Origin: Methylotenera_A sp031417915
Lineage (GTDB): Bacteria > Pseudomonadota > Gammaproteobacteria > Burkholderiales > Methylophilaceae
Reading direction: 5' to 3'
DNA: 64,000 bases
NCBI GenBank assembly: GCA_031417915.1
Contig: JANOWN010000051.1
Location: 1-64,000, forward strand
The notes below the pieces were generated by a model that did not search any database, had not been told where the DNA came from, and worked only from the letters and a program-made list of their open reading frames with translations. Position numbers and translations under genes: made by a program. Below, in pieces: positions 41,708-50,105 of this stretch; position 1 is the first letter of the stretch, and every line of letters starts with the position of its first letter.

Positions 41708-42766
41708 ATGCGAACACAAGATTTCGATTTTTATTTACCAGACCCCCTAGTCGCACAACATCCTACCAGCAAACGTAGCGCCAGTAGACTCTTATATTTG
41801 AATAGTAAAACAGGTCAATTAAATGATAGGCAATTTATTGATTTTCCAAGCTTTTTAAGTGCTGGGGATTTACTGGTGTTTAACGATACGCGTGTGATTA
41901 AAGCACGTTTATTCGGCATGAAATCGACTGGCGGCGCGGTTGAATTGCTGGTGGAGCGCGTATTAGATGAACACTATGTGCTGGCGCACATTCGCGCTTC
42001 GCGTGCGCCCAAAGTTGGTGCAAGGCTTAAGTTAGCTGATGCTTTTGAAGCGGAAGTGATTAGCCGTGACGATGATTTATTTCACGTGAAATTTTTGGGC
42101 GATGCGCCAGTGCTCGATTTATTAGAACAATATGGCGCACTGCCCTTGCCACCTTATATTGCGCATGCGGCCGAGGCTGAAGACGATGAGCGTTATCAAA
42201 CCGTTTACGCCAAGCACGCAGGCGCTGTGGCCGCGCCTACCGCGGGTTTGCACTTTGATGAGGCCATGCTAAACAAAATAAAAGTCAATGGTGCAAATAT
42301 TGCTTACGTGACTTTGCATGTGGGCGCAGGCACGTTTCAACCTGTGCGCGTGGATAATATTGAAGACCATAAAATGCATAGCGAGATTTACAATATTCCC
42401 GCAAGCACGGCCGAGGCGATTATTGCCACCAAAAAAGCGGGCGGGAAAGTGATTGCGGTTGGCACCACGAGTTTACGTGCGCTAGAAAGCGCTGTCCTGC
42501 AGGCCAATATCCATGCGCCTTCTGGGGCATCTTTTATTGAGTTTAATTTAAGTGGTGAAACGAGTATTTTCATCACGCCAGGTTTTCAGTTTAGAGTGGT
42601 CGATAAACTGCTTACCAACTTTCACCTACCCAAAAGCACGCTGCTCATGTTAGTGTCTGCCTTCGCGGGTTTTGAGCCGATTAAAAACGCTTATGCACAC
42701 GCGGTTAAGCAGCAATATCGCTTTTTTAGTTATGGCGATGCAATGTTGCTGGAAAAGTTAGATTGA
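41708..42766 (+). CDS. queA: S-adenosylmethionine:tRNA ribosyltransferase-isomerase
   Basis: Forms epoxyqueuosine from preQ1-modified tRNA using SAM as ribosyl donor. 352 aa. Signature pieces: DFDFYLPDPLVAQHP, LVFNDTRVIKARL, AAPTAGLHFD and LLTNFHLPKSTLLMLVSAFAG. Residues about 262-280 (AVLQANIHAPSGASFIEFN) exceed the corresponding loop in E. coli QueA by about 7 residues as I recall it; the first part is coded by a dispersed palindromic repeat copy. The insertion lies between SLRALES and the SGETSIFITPG strand, probably on the surface. Confidence 0.96.
   Translation: MRTQDFDFYLPDPLVAQHPTSKRSASRLLYLNSKTGQLNDRQFIDFPSFLSAGDLLVFNDTRVIKARLFGMKSTGGAVELLVERVLDEHYVLAHIRASRAPKVGARLKLADAFEAEVISRDDDLFHVKFLGDAPVLDLLEQYGALPLPPYIAHAAEAEDDERYQTVYAKHAGAVAAPTAGLHFDEAMLNKIKVNGANIAYVTLHVGAGTFQPVRVDNIEDHKMHSEIYNIPASTAEAIIATKKAGGKVIAVGTTSLRALESAVLQANIHAPSGASFIEFNLSGETSIFITPGFQFRVVDKLLTNFHLPKSTLLMLVSAFAGFEPIKNAYAHAVKQQYRFFSYGDAMLLEKLD
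42491..42531. repeat. Dispersed palindromic repeat, copy 9 (inside queA)
   Basis: GCTGTCCTGCAGGCC, centre AATATCCATG, CGCCTTCTGGGGCATC. Read in frame as VLQANIHAPSGAS. This is the clearest case of a net insertion relative to the usual protein family length. Confidence 0.86.
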
Positions 42767-42842
42767 ACGGTTAGTAAACTTTGTTGACCAAGTAAACGTT
42801 CAAGACAACTTAAAGTTATAACAATAGGGAATTTTCTACATA

Positions 42843-43712
42843 ATGAATTTTTTTAAACCACTTTTAATTGGCGCTATATTTGCACTCGGTGCGCCTTTGC
42901 AAGCACAAGTGCTACCAGAAGCGGCTCTAGGTATTAAATTCCCTTTGGCTAAAAAACCCACCACGCGCCCGATGACGGTGGCTTATGTACCAAACTTTAA
43001 GCGCTACTACATTGCAGATGGCGGCTTGGCGCCAATGGGTTCGGACCTTGAAGCTCCAGCCTCGAAATCGCAAATTCATGCTTACGACGACGCGGGAAAA
43101 TACGTCAACTCGGCCAAACCAGGCTACGATAATCGCTCACTTTACTACAACGCTAATACACAAAAATTAGAGACGATTACTTACAATATCTCTAGCGATG
43201 TTGGCTTCTCGCCTAACGCCGGCTTGTATTCCATTGATTTAAGCGAAACGGGCGAAGTGAAGGACAGCTCGGTTGAGATTATGCAATTTAACCCAGCGTT
43301 TGGCCATTCCAGCACCATGCCGACGTATGACGCGGCCAATAAACGCTATTTTGCCAAGCAGGCGCGCAGCGACAAAGTGTTTATTGTCGATCCAAAACTG
43401 CGTGAAAAAGTGAGCGAAATCACGCTGGATTTAGCCAAAGCAGGCGCGGCATTTGACGATGTAAGTGACGCTTTTGTGGCTTATACAGGCGTTAAAGGCG
43501 AAGAGCTTGTGCTGCTAGATATTGACCACAAAGCTGCGCTGGTGTTTGATGTAACTGGAAAGTTTGTGGCAAAGAGTGAGTTGCCAAAAGACATGAAATT
43601 ACGCTCGCAAAACCATTTTAATGGCTTAGGTTACGCTAATGATATGCTGTTTGTGTACCACGAAAACGAAGGTGAATTTGGTACTTATTACGGTTTTAAA
43701 GTATTAAAATAG
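42843..43712 (+). CDS. Hypothetical secreted protein (possible beta-propeller)
   Basis: 289 aa, not recognised. A signal peptide (MNFFKPLLIGAIFALGAPLQAQ, cleavage near QAQ). The mature part has repeated strand-type segments (RYYIADGG, LYSIDLSETG, KVFIVDPKLREKVSEITLD, LVLLDIDHKAALVFDVTGKF) spaced about 45-50 residues apart, which suggests a YncE-like propeller in the periplasm. No catalytic motif is evident. A palindromic repeat and a strong terminator follow. Confidence 0.7.
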   Translation: MNFFKPLLIGAIFALGAPLQAQVLPEAALGIKFPLAKKPTTRPMTVAYVPNFKRYYIADGGLAPMGSDLEAPASKSQIHAYDDAGKYVNSAKPGYDNRSLYYNANTQKLETITYNISSDVGFSPNAGLYSIDLSETGEVKDSSVEIMQFNPAFGHSSTMPTYDAANKRYFAKQARSDKVFIVDPKLREKVSEITLDLAKAGAAFDDVSDAFVAYTGVKGEELVLLDIDHKAALVFDVTGKFVAKSELPKDMKLRSQNHFNGLGYANDMLFVYHENEGEFGTYYGFKVLK

Positions 43713-43721
43713 TTTTTTAAC

Positions 43722-43760
43722 GCATGCCCTGCAAGCCAATATCTATGAGGCTTTCAAGCC
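43722..43760. repeat. Dispersed palindromic repeat, copy 10 (intergenic)
   Basis: GCATGCCCTGCAAGCC, centre AATATCTATG, AGGCTTTCAAGCC. It starts 9 bp after the stop of the secreted-protein gene and lies just before a standard terminator. Confidence 0.82.
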
Positions 43761-43763
43761 AAT

Positions 43764-43792
43764 AAAAAACCGCGCCTTAAGCGCGGTTTTTT
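43764..43792. terminator. Bidirectional terminator
   Basis: AAAAAACCGCGC, loop CTTAA, GCGCGGTTTTTT. A perfect GC stem with A and T runs on both sides, between convergent genes ending at 43712 (+) and 43807 (-). Confidence 0.9.
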
Positions 43793-43806
43793 AAATCTAA
43801 AACTAA

Positions 43807-44313
43807 TTATTTACCGCCTAATGAACCAGCAACTTTGCCAGAAATCATGCCGAATACTGCACCAAGTACAGTTGAAATGATGACTAAGATTGCAGGATTG
43901 CTTAAATCCATTGCTGTTGCGTTGCCAGCTGTGCCTGCTGTTAATGCCAAGCCAGCAGTTGCAGCGTAGCCATACACATTAGCTGGTACTACTGATAGTA
44001 AGCTCATACACGCCCCTGCCACCAATGGGAATACTGTTGCGGCAATAATCACAGGTGCAGCTAAAGCACCTAAACCACCTAGCATGCCTGAGCTTACCAA
44101 GTACAAAGCAATAGCAGCCATGACAGCACCAAAACTCATACCAGCGATTGTTTTTTGTAATGCAGCGTTATCAGCGCCAGAGTGGAAATAGCAACCCCAA
44201 GCAATAAAGCCAACCCAAACCAAAGCTACTCCAGCCAGTGGATTTAAAGCTAAAAACGCCCAAACGCCACCTAGTACAGCAATACTTAAAGCTAATGCAG
44301 TTAACTTCGACAT
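43807..44313 (-). CDS. Membrane protein of the DUF1097 type
   Basis: 168 aa, nearly all hydrophobic, with about six membrane spans and a Gly-rich C-terminus (GMISGKVAGSLGGK). Composition and length fit DUF1097 inner-membrane proteins, of unknown function. It stands alone between a bidirectional terminator and a 196-bp gene-free stretch. Confidence 0.68.
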   Translation of the reverse strand: MSKLTALALSIAVLGGVWAFLALNPLAGVALVWVGFIAWGCYFHSGADNAALQKTIAGMSFGAVMAAIALYLVSSGMLGGLGALAAPVIIAATVFPLVAGACMSLLSVVPANVYGYAATAGLALTAGTAGNATAMDLSNPAILVIISTVLGAVFGMISGKVAGSLGGK

Positions 44314-44509
44314 ACTTTTCTCCCTAATTTAAAGGTAAAACTCTTGTAAGAATAATGTTGTTGAGAATTACAGCCTGCAATTTAAGAAGGTGGCGCCAGG
44401 ATGAATCGTTAAGCAAAACCCACTTCAATCAACTAGACTTAGCGCAGTCTAGACTTGTTTTTATTATTTTGACAAGTGTTTTTTTGCAGATTTATGAAAG
44501 AATTTTAAA
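44314..44509. other. Gene-free stretch
   Basis: 196 bp upstream of the DUF1097-type gene and downstream of the transglycosylase. AT-rich, with no hairpin, ORF or clear promoter that I can support beyond a purine-rich site before the DUF1097 start. Confidence 0.4.
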
Positions 44510-45136
44510 TTAATTGAGTGCAACTTGATTATTTTTGAAAGAATAATCCCAGTTTTTACGCCATGCGCCCAGCACTAAATTGGGATATTGCGGCTTGCCT
44601 AAACTCCCATTGTAACGACCTAAAGCGCGATACAAATCACCATTTTCCTTGTCCAAATAGTGCCGTAAAATAGTGCATCCATAGCGTAAATTCAATTTTA
44701 AATGAAATAAATTATGGTCTGTTGCGCCAATACTTTTCACCCAAAATGGCATCACTTGCATGTAGCCACGCGCGCCAACGCTAGAAACCGCATACTTTTT
44801 AAAGCCACTTTCTACTTGAATTAGCCCCAGCACCATTTGCGGATCTAAGCCAGCACGAGTCGCTTCATAATGTACAGATCTTAAAAAATCTTCTCGATAA
44901 GCTTGATCTGGAAGACGCTTTTTTAAACGTTCCGACATTTCACTCAACCAAATTTGACCTTCTGTATCACTGGCAAACATGAGCTTAGGCGCGCCCAAAT
45001 CGCTGATGGATTTTTGCATCAACGCTTTAACGCTATTGGATAAATGCTCTTCTTGTTGATTACCTGCCTGACAAATAGACGCGGCGGAAATCAAAACAAT
45101 TAAGCAAATTTTTTGGAAATAGTTATGTTTTAACAT
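44510..45136 (-). CDS. Lytic transglycosylase (SLT domain)
   Basis: 208 aa. A signal peptide (to about 24, ISAASICQAG) and a lysozyme-like SLT domain. Catalytic Glu in GLIQVESGFKKYAVSSVGARG (about 104-124), then YMQVMPFW, NLRYGCTILRHYL and ALGRYNGSLG, all family motifs. Cleaves peptidoglycan glycan strands in the periplasm. The start overlaps the proS 3' end by 14 bp, so the pair is probably co-transcribed. Confidence 0.92.
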   Translation of the reverse strand: MLKHNYFQKICLIVLISAASICQAGNQQEEHLSNSVKALMQKSISDLGAPKLMFASDTEGQIWLSEMSERLKKRLPDQAYREDFLRSVHYEATRAGLDPQMVLGLIQVESGFKKYAVSSVGARGYMQVMPFWVKSIGATDHNLFHLKLNLRYGCTILRHYLDKENGDLYRALGRYNGSLGKPQYPNLVLGAWRKNWDYSFKNNQVALN

Positions 45137-46859
45137 TTTTTATTACATGTTGAATAAAATTAATCACTTCAGAAACAAGCAAGTTTTGTGCCTCTGATTC
45201 AGTTCTCGCCTTATATTCCACCTTGCCTTCAGCCAGTCCGCGCTCACCCACCACAATGCGGTGCGGAATGCCCATCAAGTCACTTTCGGCAAACATCACG
45301 CCAGGCCTCTCTCCGCGGTCATCTAGCAACACATCGATACCAATTTTTTTGCAACTTTCATAAATTTCATTCGCAGTATTTTTTACCAATTCACTTTTAT
45401 CCATACCAATCGGACAAATAATAAGCTCAAACGGCGCCATACTAATAGGGAAAATAATGCCCTTTTCGTCACCTCCTTGCTCAATTGCGGCACCCACAAT
45501 GCGCGAAACGCCGATGCCGTAGCAACCCATTTCCATCACTTGTGATTGACCGCTTTCATCCAAATACGTTGCATTCATGGCTTGCGCGTATTTTGTGCGC
45601 AACTGAAAAATATGGCCGACTTCAATACCACGACACAACTTTAATGTACCTTTGCCATCAGGTGAGGTGTCACCCTCCACCACATTGCGAATATCATAGA
45701 CATAATCTGGAAGTGGCAAATCACGCTCCCAATTAACTCCTACATAATGATGTCCTGCTTCGTTAGCTCCACATACAAAATCGCTCATGGAAATCACTGC
45801 ATTATCAGCAATAATTCCAAAACCTACACCCGCCAAACTGTTTATGGGGCCAATATACCCAGCACGGCATCTAAGTACCTTTTGAATTTCTTCTTCTGTA
45901 GCAAATCTAAAATCTTGTAAAAATGGCACATGTTTTTTTAACTTGATTTCATTGAGCTGATGATCGCCGCGCAAGAGTACTAAATAAAGATTTTTGGCTG
46001 TTTCAGAATACACTGCAATTGTTTTTATTACTTGGCTCTTTGAAATATTTAAATGTTCTGCTAGAGACTCAATTGTTTTCATGCCTGGTGTTGCCAACTT
46101 TTCAAATTGTTTCGTGGGAGCCGCCCTGCTATTGGTCTGCAGGCCTGCCTCTGCGGCTTCCACATTCGCAGCATAATCCGAATTTTCACAGTACGCCAGC
46201 GCATCTTCACCACTATCTGCTAGCACATGAAACTCTTGCGAGCCATCGCCACCAATCGCGCCGCTGTCAGCTTTTACGGCACGAAATTTCAACCCAAGCC
46301 GCGTAAAAACGTTGCAGTAAGTTTGAAACATTTGCGCGTAAGTTTGTTGCAGCGAGTCAAAATTGGTGTGAAACGAATACGCATCTTTCATTAAAAACTC
46401 ACGCGCACGCATCACGCCAAAACGTGGGCGGATTTCGTCTCTGAACTTAGTCTGAATTTGGTAAAAATTAAGCGGTAATTGCTTATAGCTATTGATATCG
46501 CGGCGCACGATATCGGTAATCACCTCTTCATGCGTTGGGCCAAAACAATAATCGCGCTCATGACGATCTTGTATTTTCAACATTTGCGGGCCAAACACCG
46601 CCCAGCGCCCCGTTTCATCCCACAACTCTTTTGGCTGCACGGCAGGCATCAACAATTCTAACGCGCCCGCTTTATTCATTTCATCGCGCACGATATTTTC
46701 CACCTTGCGCAACACGCGCAAACCCAGCGGCATCCAGCTATACAAGCCATTGCCGAGCTTTTTAATCAGCCCCGCGCGTATCATGAGTTTGTGCGAAATC
46801 AGCTCTGCATCAACTGGAGCTTCTTTTTGGGTGGTGATAAAAAATTGGGAGGCGCGCAT
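45123..46859 (-). CDS. proS: Prolyl-tRNA synthetase (bacterial type with editing domain)
   Basis: 578 aa, the normal bacterial ProS-1 length with the INS editing insertion (about 225-395). Class II motifs: motif 1 (GLRVLRKVENIVRDEM), motif 2 (FRDEIRPRFGVMRAREFLMKDAYSFH) and motif 3 (GCYGIGVSRIVGAAIEQ). A C-terminal anticodon-binding domain is present. AGLQTNSRAAP at the start of the editing domain is coded partly by what looks like a collapsed copy of the dispersed repeat, without length change from E. coli ProS as I recall it. Confidence 0.97.
   Translation of the reverse strand: MRASQFFITTQKEAPVDAELISHKLMIRAGLIKKLGNGLYSWMPLGLRVLRKVENIVRDEMNKAGALELLMPAVQPKELWDETGRWAVFGPQMLKIQDRHERDYCFGPTHEEVITDIVRRDINSYKQLPLNFYQIQTKFRDEIRPRFGVMRAREFLMKDAYSFHTNFDSLQQTYAQMFQTYCNVFTRLGLKFRAVKADSGAIGGDGSQEFHVLADSGEDALAYCENSDYAANVEAAEAGLQTNSRAAPTKQFEKLATPGMKTIESLAEHLNISKSQVIKTIAVYSETAKNLYLVLLRGDHQLNEIKLKKHVPFLQDFRFATEEEIQKVLRCRAGYIGPINSLAGVGFGIIADNAVISMSDFVCGANEAGHHYVGVNWERDLPLPDYVYDIRNVVEGDTSPDGKGTLKLCRGIEVGHIFQLRTKYAQAMNATYLDESGQSQVMEMGCYGIGVSRIVGAAIEQGGDEKGIIFPISMAPFELIICPIGMDKSELVKNTANEIYESCKKIGIDVLLDDRGERPGVMFAESDLMGIPHRIVVGERGLAEGKVEYKARTESEAQNLLVSEVINFIQHVIKNVKT
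46122..46148. repeat. Degenerate dispersed repeat in proS
   Basis: GCCCTG then TATTGGTCTGCAGGC: one arm and part of the centre match the family, while the middle CATGGA is missing. It may be a copy with an internal deletion, or chance. Confidence 0.35.
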
Positions 46860-46920
46860 GTTGAATACTACTGAATTAAAAAACGAATTTTATCGCGAAA
46901 CGGGTTTTAAGTCAGTAAAC

Positions 46921-47562
46921 CTATTTTGATTGTGCCGCTCTTTGCTTGCCAATTGGGCTATCGGGCGCTTGATAGTTCGCTTTCCACGTGGCAAACGGCA
47001 CAATAGTAGCCGCGTGGCCGTTATCGTAAAACCAGCTATCTACAGCAAATCTTTCACCAGTTTCAATCTCACGAATCACCGCTGTGGTGTGCGGCCAGCC
47101 AGTAAAAAAGAAGTTGCGCGTGCGCGTGTCTTCAATCTCATGAAACTGCATGAAACCATTAGATTTGAGTAGCCGCATGTACGTCGTGGTATTAATCGCT
47201 TCGTCGTTGCAATCAAGCTGACCTGGAAAATCAGCATTGTCGAATGTGCCAGCCAAGTCAGTTGAGGTGCCATTTTTTGCGCCGACAATTTGCTCAAACA
47301 TGCCGATTGCCTTGCTGATTTGCAATCGCTCATCCGCTGCGTTGCTGGCTTTAATTTTGAAAATTTCCGCGACGTTCTTCCATTCGGCATCGCTAATAGA
47401 AACTTGGTTAAATTGCGCGCAGCCGCCGCCCTGACAGACTTCTAGCGCGTTTAAGCTAGGCGTTTGATGGAAAATACGTGTGATATCGGCAATTTCTGCT
47501 TGCGCATTGCTAGCTACCAGCAAAAGCACGCTAAAAAATAAGCGGCTTATTCGAAATTTCAT
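46921..47562 (-). CDS. Hypothetical secreted protein
   Basis: 213 aa, not recognised. The start is chosen at MKFRISRLFF, which gives a clean signal peptide (to NAQA, about residue 23); an in-frame ATG five codons earlier is possible. The mature part has a Cys pair close to the N-terminus (VCQGGGCAQF) and one in LDCNDE, and a C-terminal region with FFFTGWPHTTAVIRE and FAVDSWFYDNGHAA. The Cys/His/Asp spread faintly suggests a transglutaminase/peptidase-type fold, but I would not assign one. It overlaps the TPM gene end. Confidence 0.72.
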   Translation of the reverse strand: MKFRISRLFFSVLLLVASNAQAEIADITRIFHQTPSLNALEVCQGGGCAQFNQVSISDAEWKNVAEIFKIKASNAADERLQISKAIGMFEQIVGAKNGTSTDLAGTFDNADFPGQLDCNDEAINTTTYMRLLKSNGFMQFHEIEDTRTRNFFFTGWPHTTAVIREIETGERFAVDSWFYDNGHAATIVPFATWKANYQAPDSPIGKQRAAQSK

Positions 47563-48046
47563 TTTTGCTAGCGCCATTCTGTGGAAAATGCTGTTCTAAC
47601 ACTGCACTAATTTGTTCAATCCCTTGTAAAACGCCCGCTTCAAACTCACCTTTTCTGAATAAAGCTTCCATTTCGCGACAAATATCTTCCCAGCCTTCTT
47701 TGCCCAAATGCTGATGAATACCGCGATCTCCCACAATTTCCACGTCGCGGTCGGCCAGCAGCAAGTAAATCAACACGCCGTTGTTATATTCCGTATCCCA
47801 AATATTTAGGCGGCCAAAAAGCTCAATGGCACGTTTTTTTGGCGTTTTTTTAAATACAATTTCGTATGGATGCAAACCCGCTTCCACCACAAAACGAATC
47901 TCGCCCGCATGTTTTTTCTCGCTCGCGGCAATGGCTTTTTCGATATTGTGTAAAGCCTCAGCCGAAAAATGGCTTTTGACTTGCCACGGATGACTGAACA
48001 TGTGTTTAAAAAAACGAATGATAGGATTCTGTCTTTTCATTGCCAA
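47531..48046 (-). CDS. TPM domain-containing protein (cytoplasmic type)
   Basis: 171 aa. A single TPM (TLP18.3/Psb32/MOLO-1) domain: IEKAIAASEKKHAGEIRFVVEAGL, a conserved RAIELFGRLNIWDTEYNNGVLIYLLLADRDVEIVGDRGI core and a C-terminal GLU/GLY helix. No signal peptide. It is the third gene of a LemA / secreted TPM / TPM cluster, which often occurs together in proteobacteria and whose joint role is unclear (membrane or photosystem-type repair has been proposed for relatives). Confidence 0.85.
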   Translation of the reverse strand: MAMKRQNPIIRFFKHMFSHPWQVKSHFSAEALHNIEKAIAASEKKHAGEIRFVVEAGLHPYEIVFKKTPKKRAIELFGRLNIWDTEYNNGVLIYLLLADRDVEIVGDRGIHQHLGKEGWEDICREMEALFRKGEFEAGVLQGIEQISAVLEQHFPQNGASKNEISNKPLIF

Positions 48047-48055
48047 TCTCCGCTT

Positions 48056-48898
48056 TTACCAATCACCACTCGCCCCGCCGCCGCCAAAATCGCCACCACC
48101 ACCGCCCCAACTGCTCGAGCTGCCGCCACCAGACCAACCGCCGCCGTAGCCATTCATGCCGCGTCCGCCCAACATCATGGTGATAAAAAACGCGATGATG
48201 CCAAAAATTGCCGCGCCGCCAAGCGCCACGCCTAGCAAGGCCACCAAGCCGCCCAACAAACCGCCATTGAGCGCGCTGCCAAAAAATGTGCCGAACATGC
48301 CGCGCAACACCAAGCCAGTAATCAGCCCACCAAACAGCAGCATTGGCAAAATATCCATCACGCCAATGCCGCTAAATTCTGGCGTGCCCGGCTCGGGCAG
48401 CGGCTCACCATCTACCAAGCCGATGAGCTTATCGACACCCGCATCCAAGCCACCGTAAAAATCACCTTGCTTAAATTTAGGTGAGATCACTTCCGAGATG
48501 ATGCGCTTGGCATACAAATCGGGAATCGCGCCTTCTAAGCCGTAGCCGACTTCAATGCGCAACTTTCGGTCATCTTTTGCAATTAAAACCAGCACGCCAT
48601 CATCGACTTTTTCGCGGCCTATTTTCCATTTTTCGACGACGCGAATCGCATATTGCGCGATGTCTTCTGGCTGTGTGCTGGGGACGATGAGCAGCGCGAT
48701 TTGGCTGCTTTTTTTTGCTTCAAACGCCGCTAATTTTTGCTCTAGCTGTGCTTGTTCGGCTTGCGATAAAGTTTGTGTTAAATCAGTAACGCGGCTAGAA
48801 AGTTCGGGGATTGCAACAAGTTCAGCAAACGCAAAGCTTGATGCCAAAGAAAGCATCAAGCTAAGCGCATACAGAATCGCTTTAAATTTATAAAACAC
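48056..48898 (-). CDS. TPM domain-containing protein (YgcG family)
   Basis: 280 aa. A signal peptide (to about 25, SSFAFA), an extracytoplasmic TPM domain (about 30-160; VTDLTQTLSQAEQAQLEQKL and KIGREKVDDGVLVLIAKDDRKLRIEVGYGLEGAIPD), one to two membrane helices (about 185-240), and a Gly/Ser/Trp-rich tail (GGGSSSSWGGGGGDFGGGG). This is the YgcG layout. It lies 9 nt upstream of the smaller TPM gene and 22 nt after lemA. Confidence 0.9.
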   Translation of the reverse strand: MFYKFKAILYALSLMLSLASSFAFAELVAIPELSSRVTDLTQTLSQAEQAQLEQKLAAFEAKKSSQIALLIVPSTQPEDIAQYAIRVVEKWKIGREKVDDGVLVLIAKDDRKLRIEVGYGLEGAIPDLYAKRIISEVISPKFKQGDFYGGLDAGVDKLIGLVDGEPLPEPGTPEFSGIGVMDILPMLLFGGLITGLVLRGMFGTFFGSALNGGLLGGLVALLGVALGGAAIFGIIAFFITMMLGGRGMNGYGGGWSGGGSSSSWGGGGGDFGGGGASGDW

Positions 48899-48920
48899 AA
48901 TAAACTGCTAAAAAGCTAGC

Positions 48921-49520
48921 TTATTTCTTATCACCAAACTCAACTTTTGGCGCACTCGAAATCGCTTTTTCATTTTCTACCGTAAACGTTGGTTTAGCTT
49001 TGTAACCAAACATCATCGCCGTTAAATTATTAGGAAAGCTACGCACAGACACGTTGTAATCTTTAATCGTCTCAATGTAGCGATTTCGCGCCACAGTCAC
49101 ACGATTTTCTGTGCCTTCCAACTGTGCTTGCAAATCTCTAAAACCTTGGTCGGCTTTCAAATTTGGGTAATTTTCTGCCACGGCCATTAAGCGAGATAAC
49201 GCACCTGTTAATTGGCCTTGCGCAGCTTGAAATTTCGCAAACGCTTCTGGATCGTTCAACAATTCTGGCGTTACTTGCATGCTGCCCACTTTGCTACGGG
49301 CGTTCGCCACGTCAGTCAGCACTTCTTTTTCGTGCTCTGCATAACCTTTGACGGTTTCTACCAAATTTGGCACCAAATCAGCACGACGTTGATATTGGTT
49401 TAGCACTTCTGACCAACTGGCTTTGGCTTCTTCATCTAAGCTTTGAAACGTGTTGTAGCCGCAGCCCGAAAGGCTGAGCAACATAATGAGCGGTAATAAT
49501 TTTGTCCAAAAAGTATGCAT
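48921..49520 (-). CDS. lemA: LemA family protein
   Basis: 199 aa. A lipoprotein-type signal with LSGC (Cys20), then the long coiled-coil LemA domain: LDEEAKASWSEVLNQYQRRADLVPNLVETVKGYAEHEKEVL, AVAENYPNLKADQGFRDLQ and TENRVTVARNRYIETIKDYN. It forms an operon with two TPM genes. LemA proteins localise to the membrane; the molecular role is not established. Confidence 0.93.
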   Translation of the reverse strand: MHTFWTKLLPLIMLLSLSGCGYNTFQSLDEEAKASWSEVLNQYQRRADLVPNLVETVKGYAEHEKEVLTDVANARSKVGSMQVTPELLNDPEAFAKFQAAQGQLTGALSRLMAVAENYPNLKADQGFRDLQAQLEGTENRVTVARNRYIETIKDYNVSVRSFPNNLTAMMFGYKAKPTFTVENEKAISSAPKVEFGDKK

Positions 49521-49583
49521 TTTTTAACTCCTTTTTTAATTAGTAACAAATACTTGGTATAAATAAGGCCAATTGCATCAAAT

Positions 49584-50105
49584 TCAAGTAGCCAGCAAAC
49601 TTTGCGCTATGCACAAATCATCCCACGTTTTCGCCTTATTTGGCAAATGTTGCAACATGTCACTCGTGTCATAAGTGACAATGAGCGGAATGTTTTGATA
49701 AACATGCGTTTTACCGCGCAATTGTTCTAACGATTCTGTAGAACTTAACAATTGCTGTGCCACAGTTTCACCCATCGCAATCATTACTTTTGCTTCGCTA
49801 ATATTCTCCAGCGAGATTTTATTGGTTTTTGAAATCTTTAAAACATGCAAAATATTTTTAAATAATATGCTCTGCAAGCCAATATCCATGAGGTTTGCAG
49901 GCATGCTGTTTTGGCAAATAAAGCACCACCCTTTATCGTCAGAAATGATGAATTCTAAGCTTGTATTTTCTATGACGACTTCAATCGTAACTTCAACCAT
50001 CGGTGCATTTTCAGTGATTGGTTGAGCTACTTTCAACGGCGCGCGTAGCTCCCAAGCAGGTAGCAACTCCAATTCTCGCAGCACATCTTCTCGCGTCATA
50101 TTCAT
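49584..50105 (-). CDS. HolD-like / degenerate uracil-DNA glycosylase-like protein, with repeat-derived segment
   Basis: 173 aa. The N-terminus (VLRELELLPAWELRAP) resembles the start of DNA polymerase III psi subunit (HolD, QLGITQWSLRRP), and the start overlaps rimI (ATGA), while in E. coli holD also neighbours rimI. The C-terminal part (MIAMGETVAQQLLSS, GKTHVYQNIPLIVTYDTSDMLQH, KTWDDLCIAQSLL) resembles family 4 uracil-DNA glycosylase ends, but the catalytic GEAPG region and the Fe-S cysteines are missing, so glycosylase activity is unlikely. Residues about 67-80 (NSMPANLMDIGLQSI) are coded by a dispersed repeat. Best guess: a psi-like clamp-loader subunit. Confidence 0.55.
   Translation of the reverse strand: MNMTREDVLRELELLPAWELRAPLKVAQPITENAPMVEVTIEVVIENTSLEFIISDDKGWCFICQNSMPANLMDIGLQSILFKNILHVLKISKTNKISLENISEAKVMIAMGETVAQQLLSSTESLEQLRGKTHVYQNIPLIVTYDTSDMLQHLPNKAKTWDDLCIAQSLLAT
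49867..49905. repeat. Dispersed palindromic repeat, copy 11 (inside the HolD-like gene)
   Basis: ATGCTCTGCAAGCC, centre AATATCCATG, AGGTTTGCAGGCAT. It is read on the minus strand in a different frame from the LQANIH copies, giving MPANLMDIGLQS. Confidence 0.86.
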
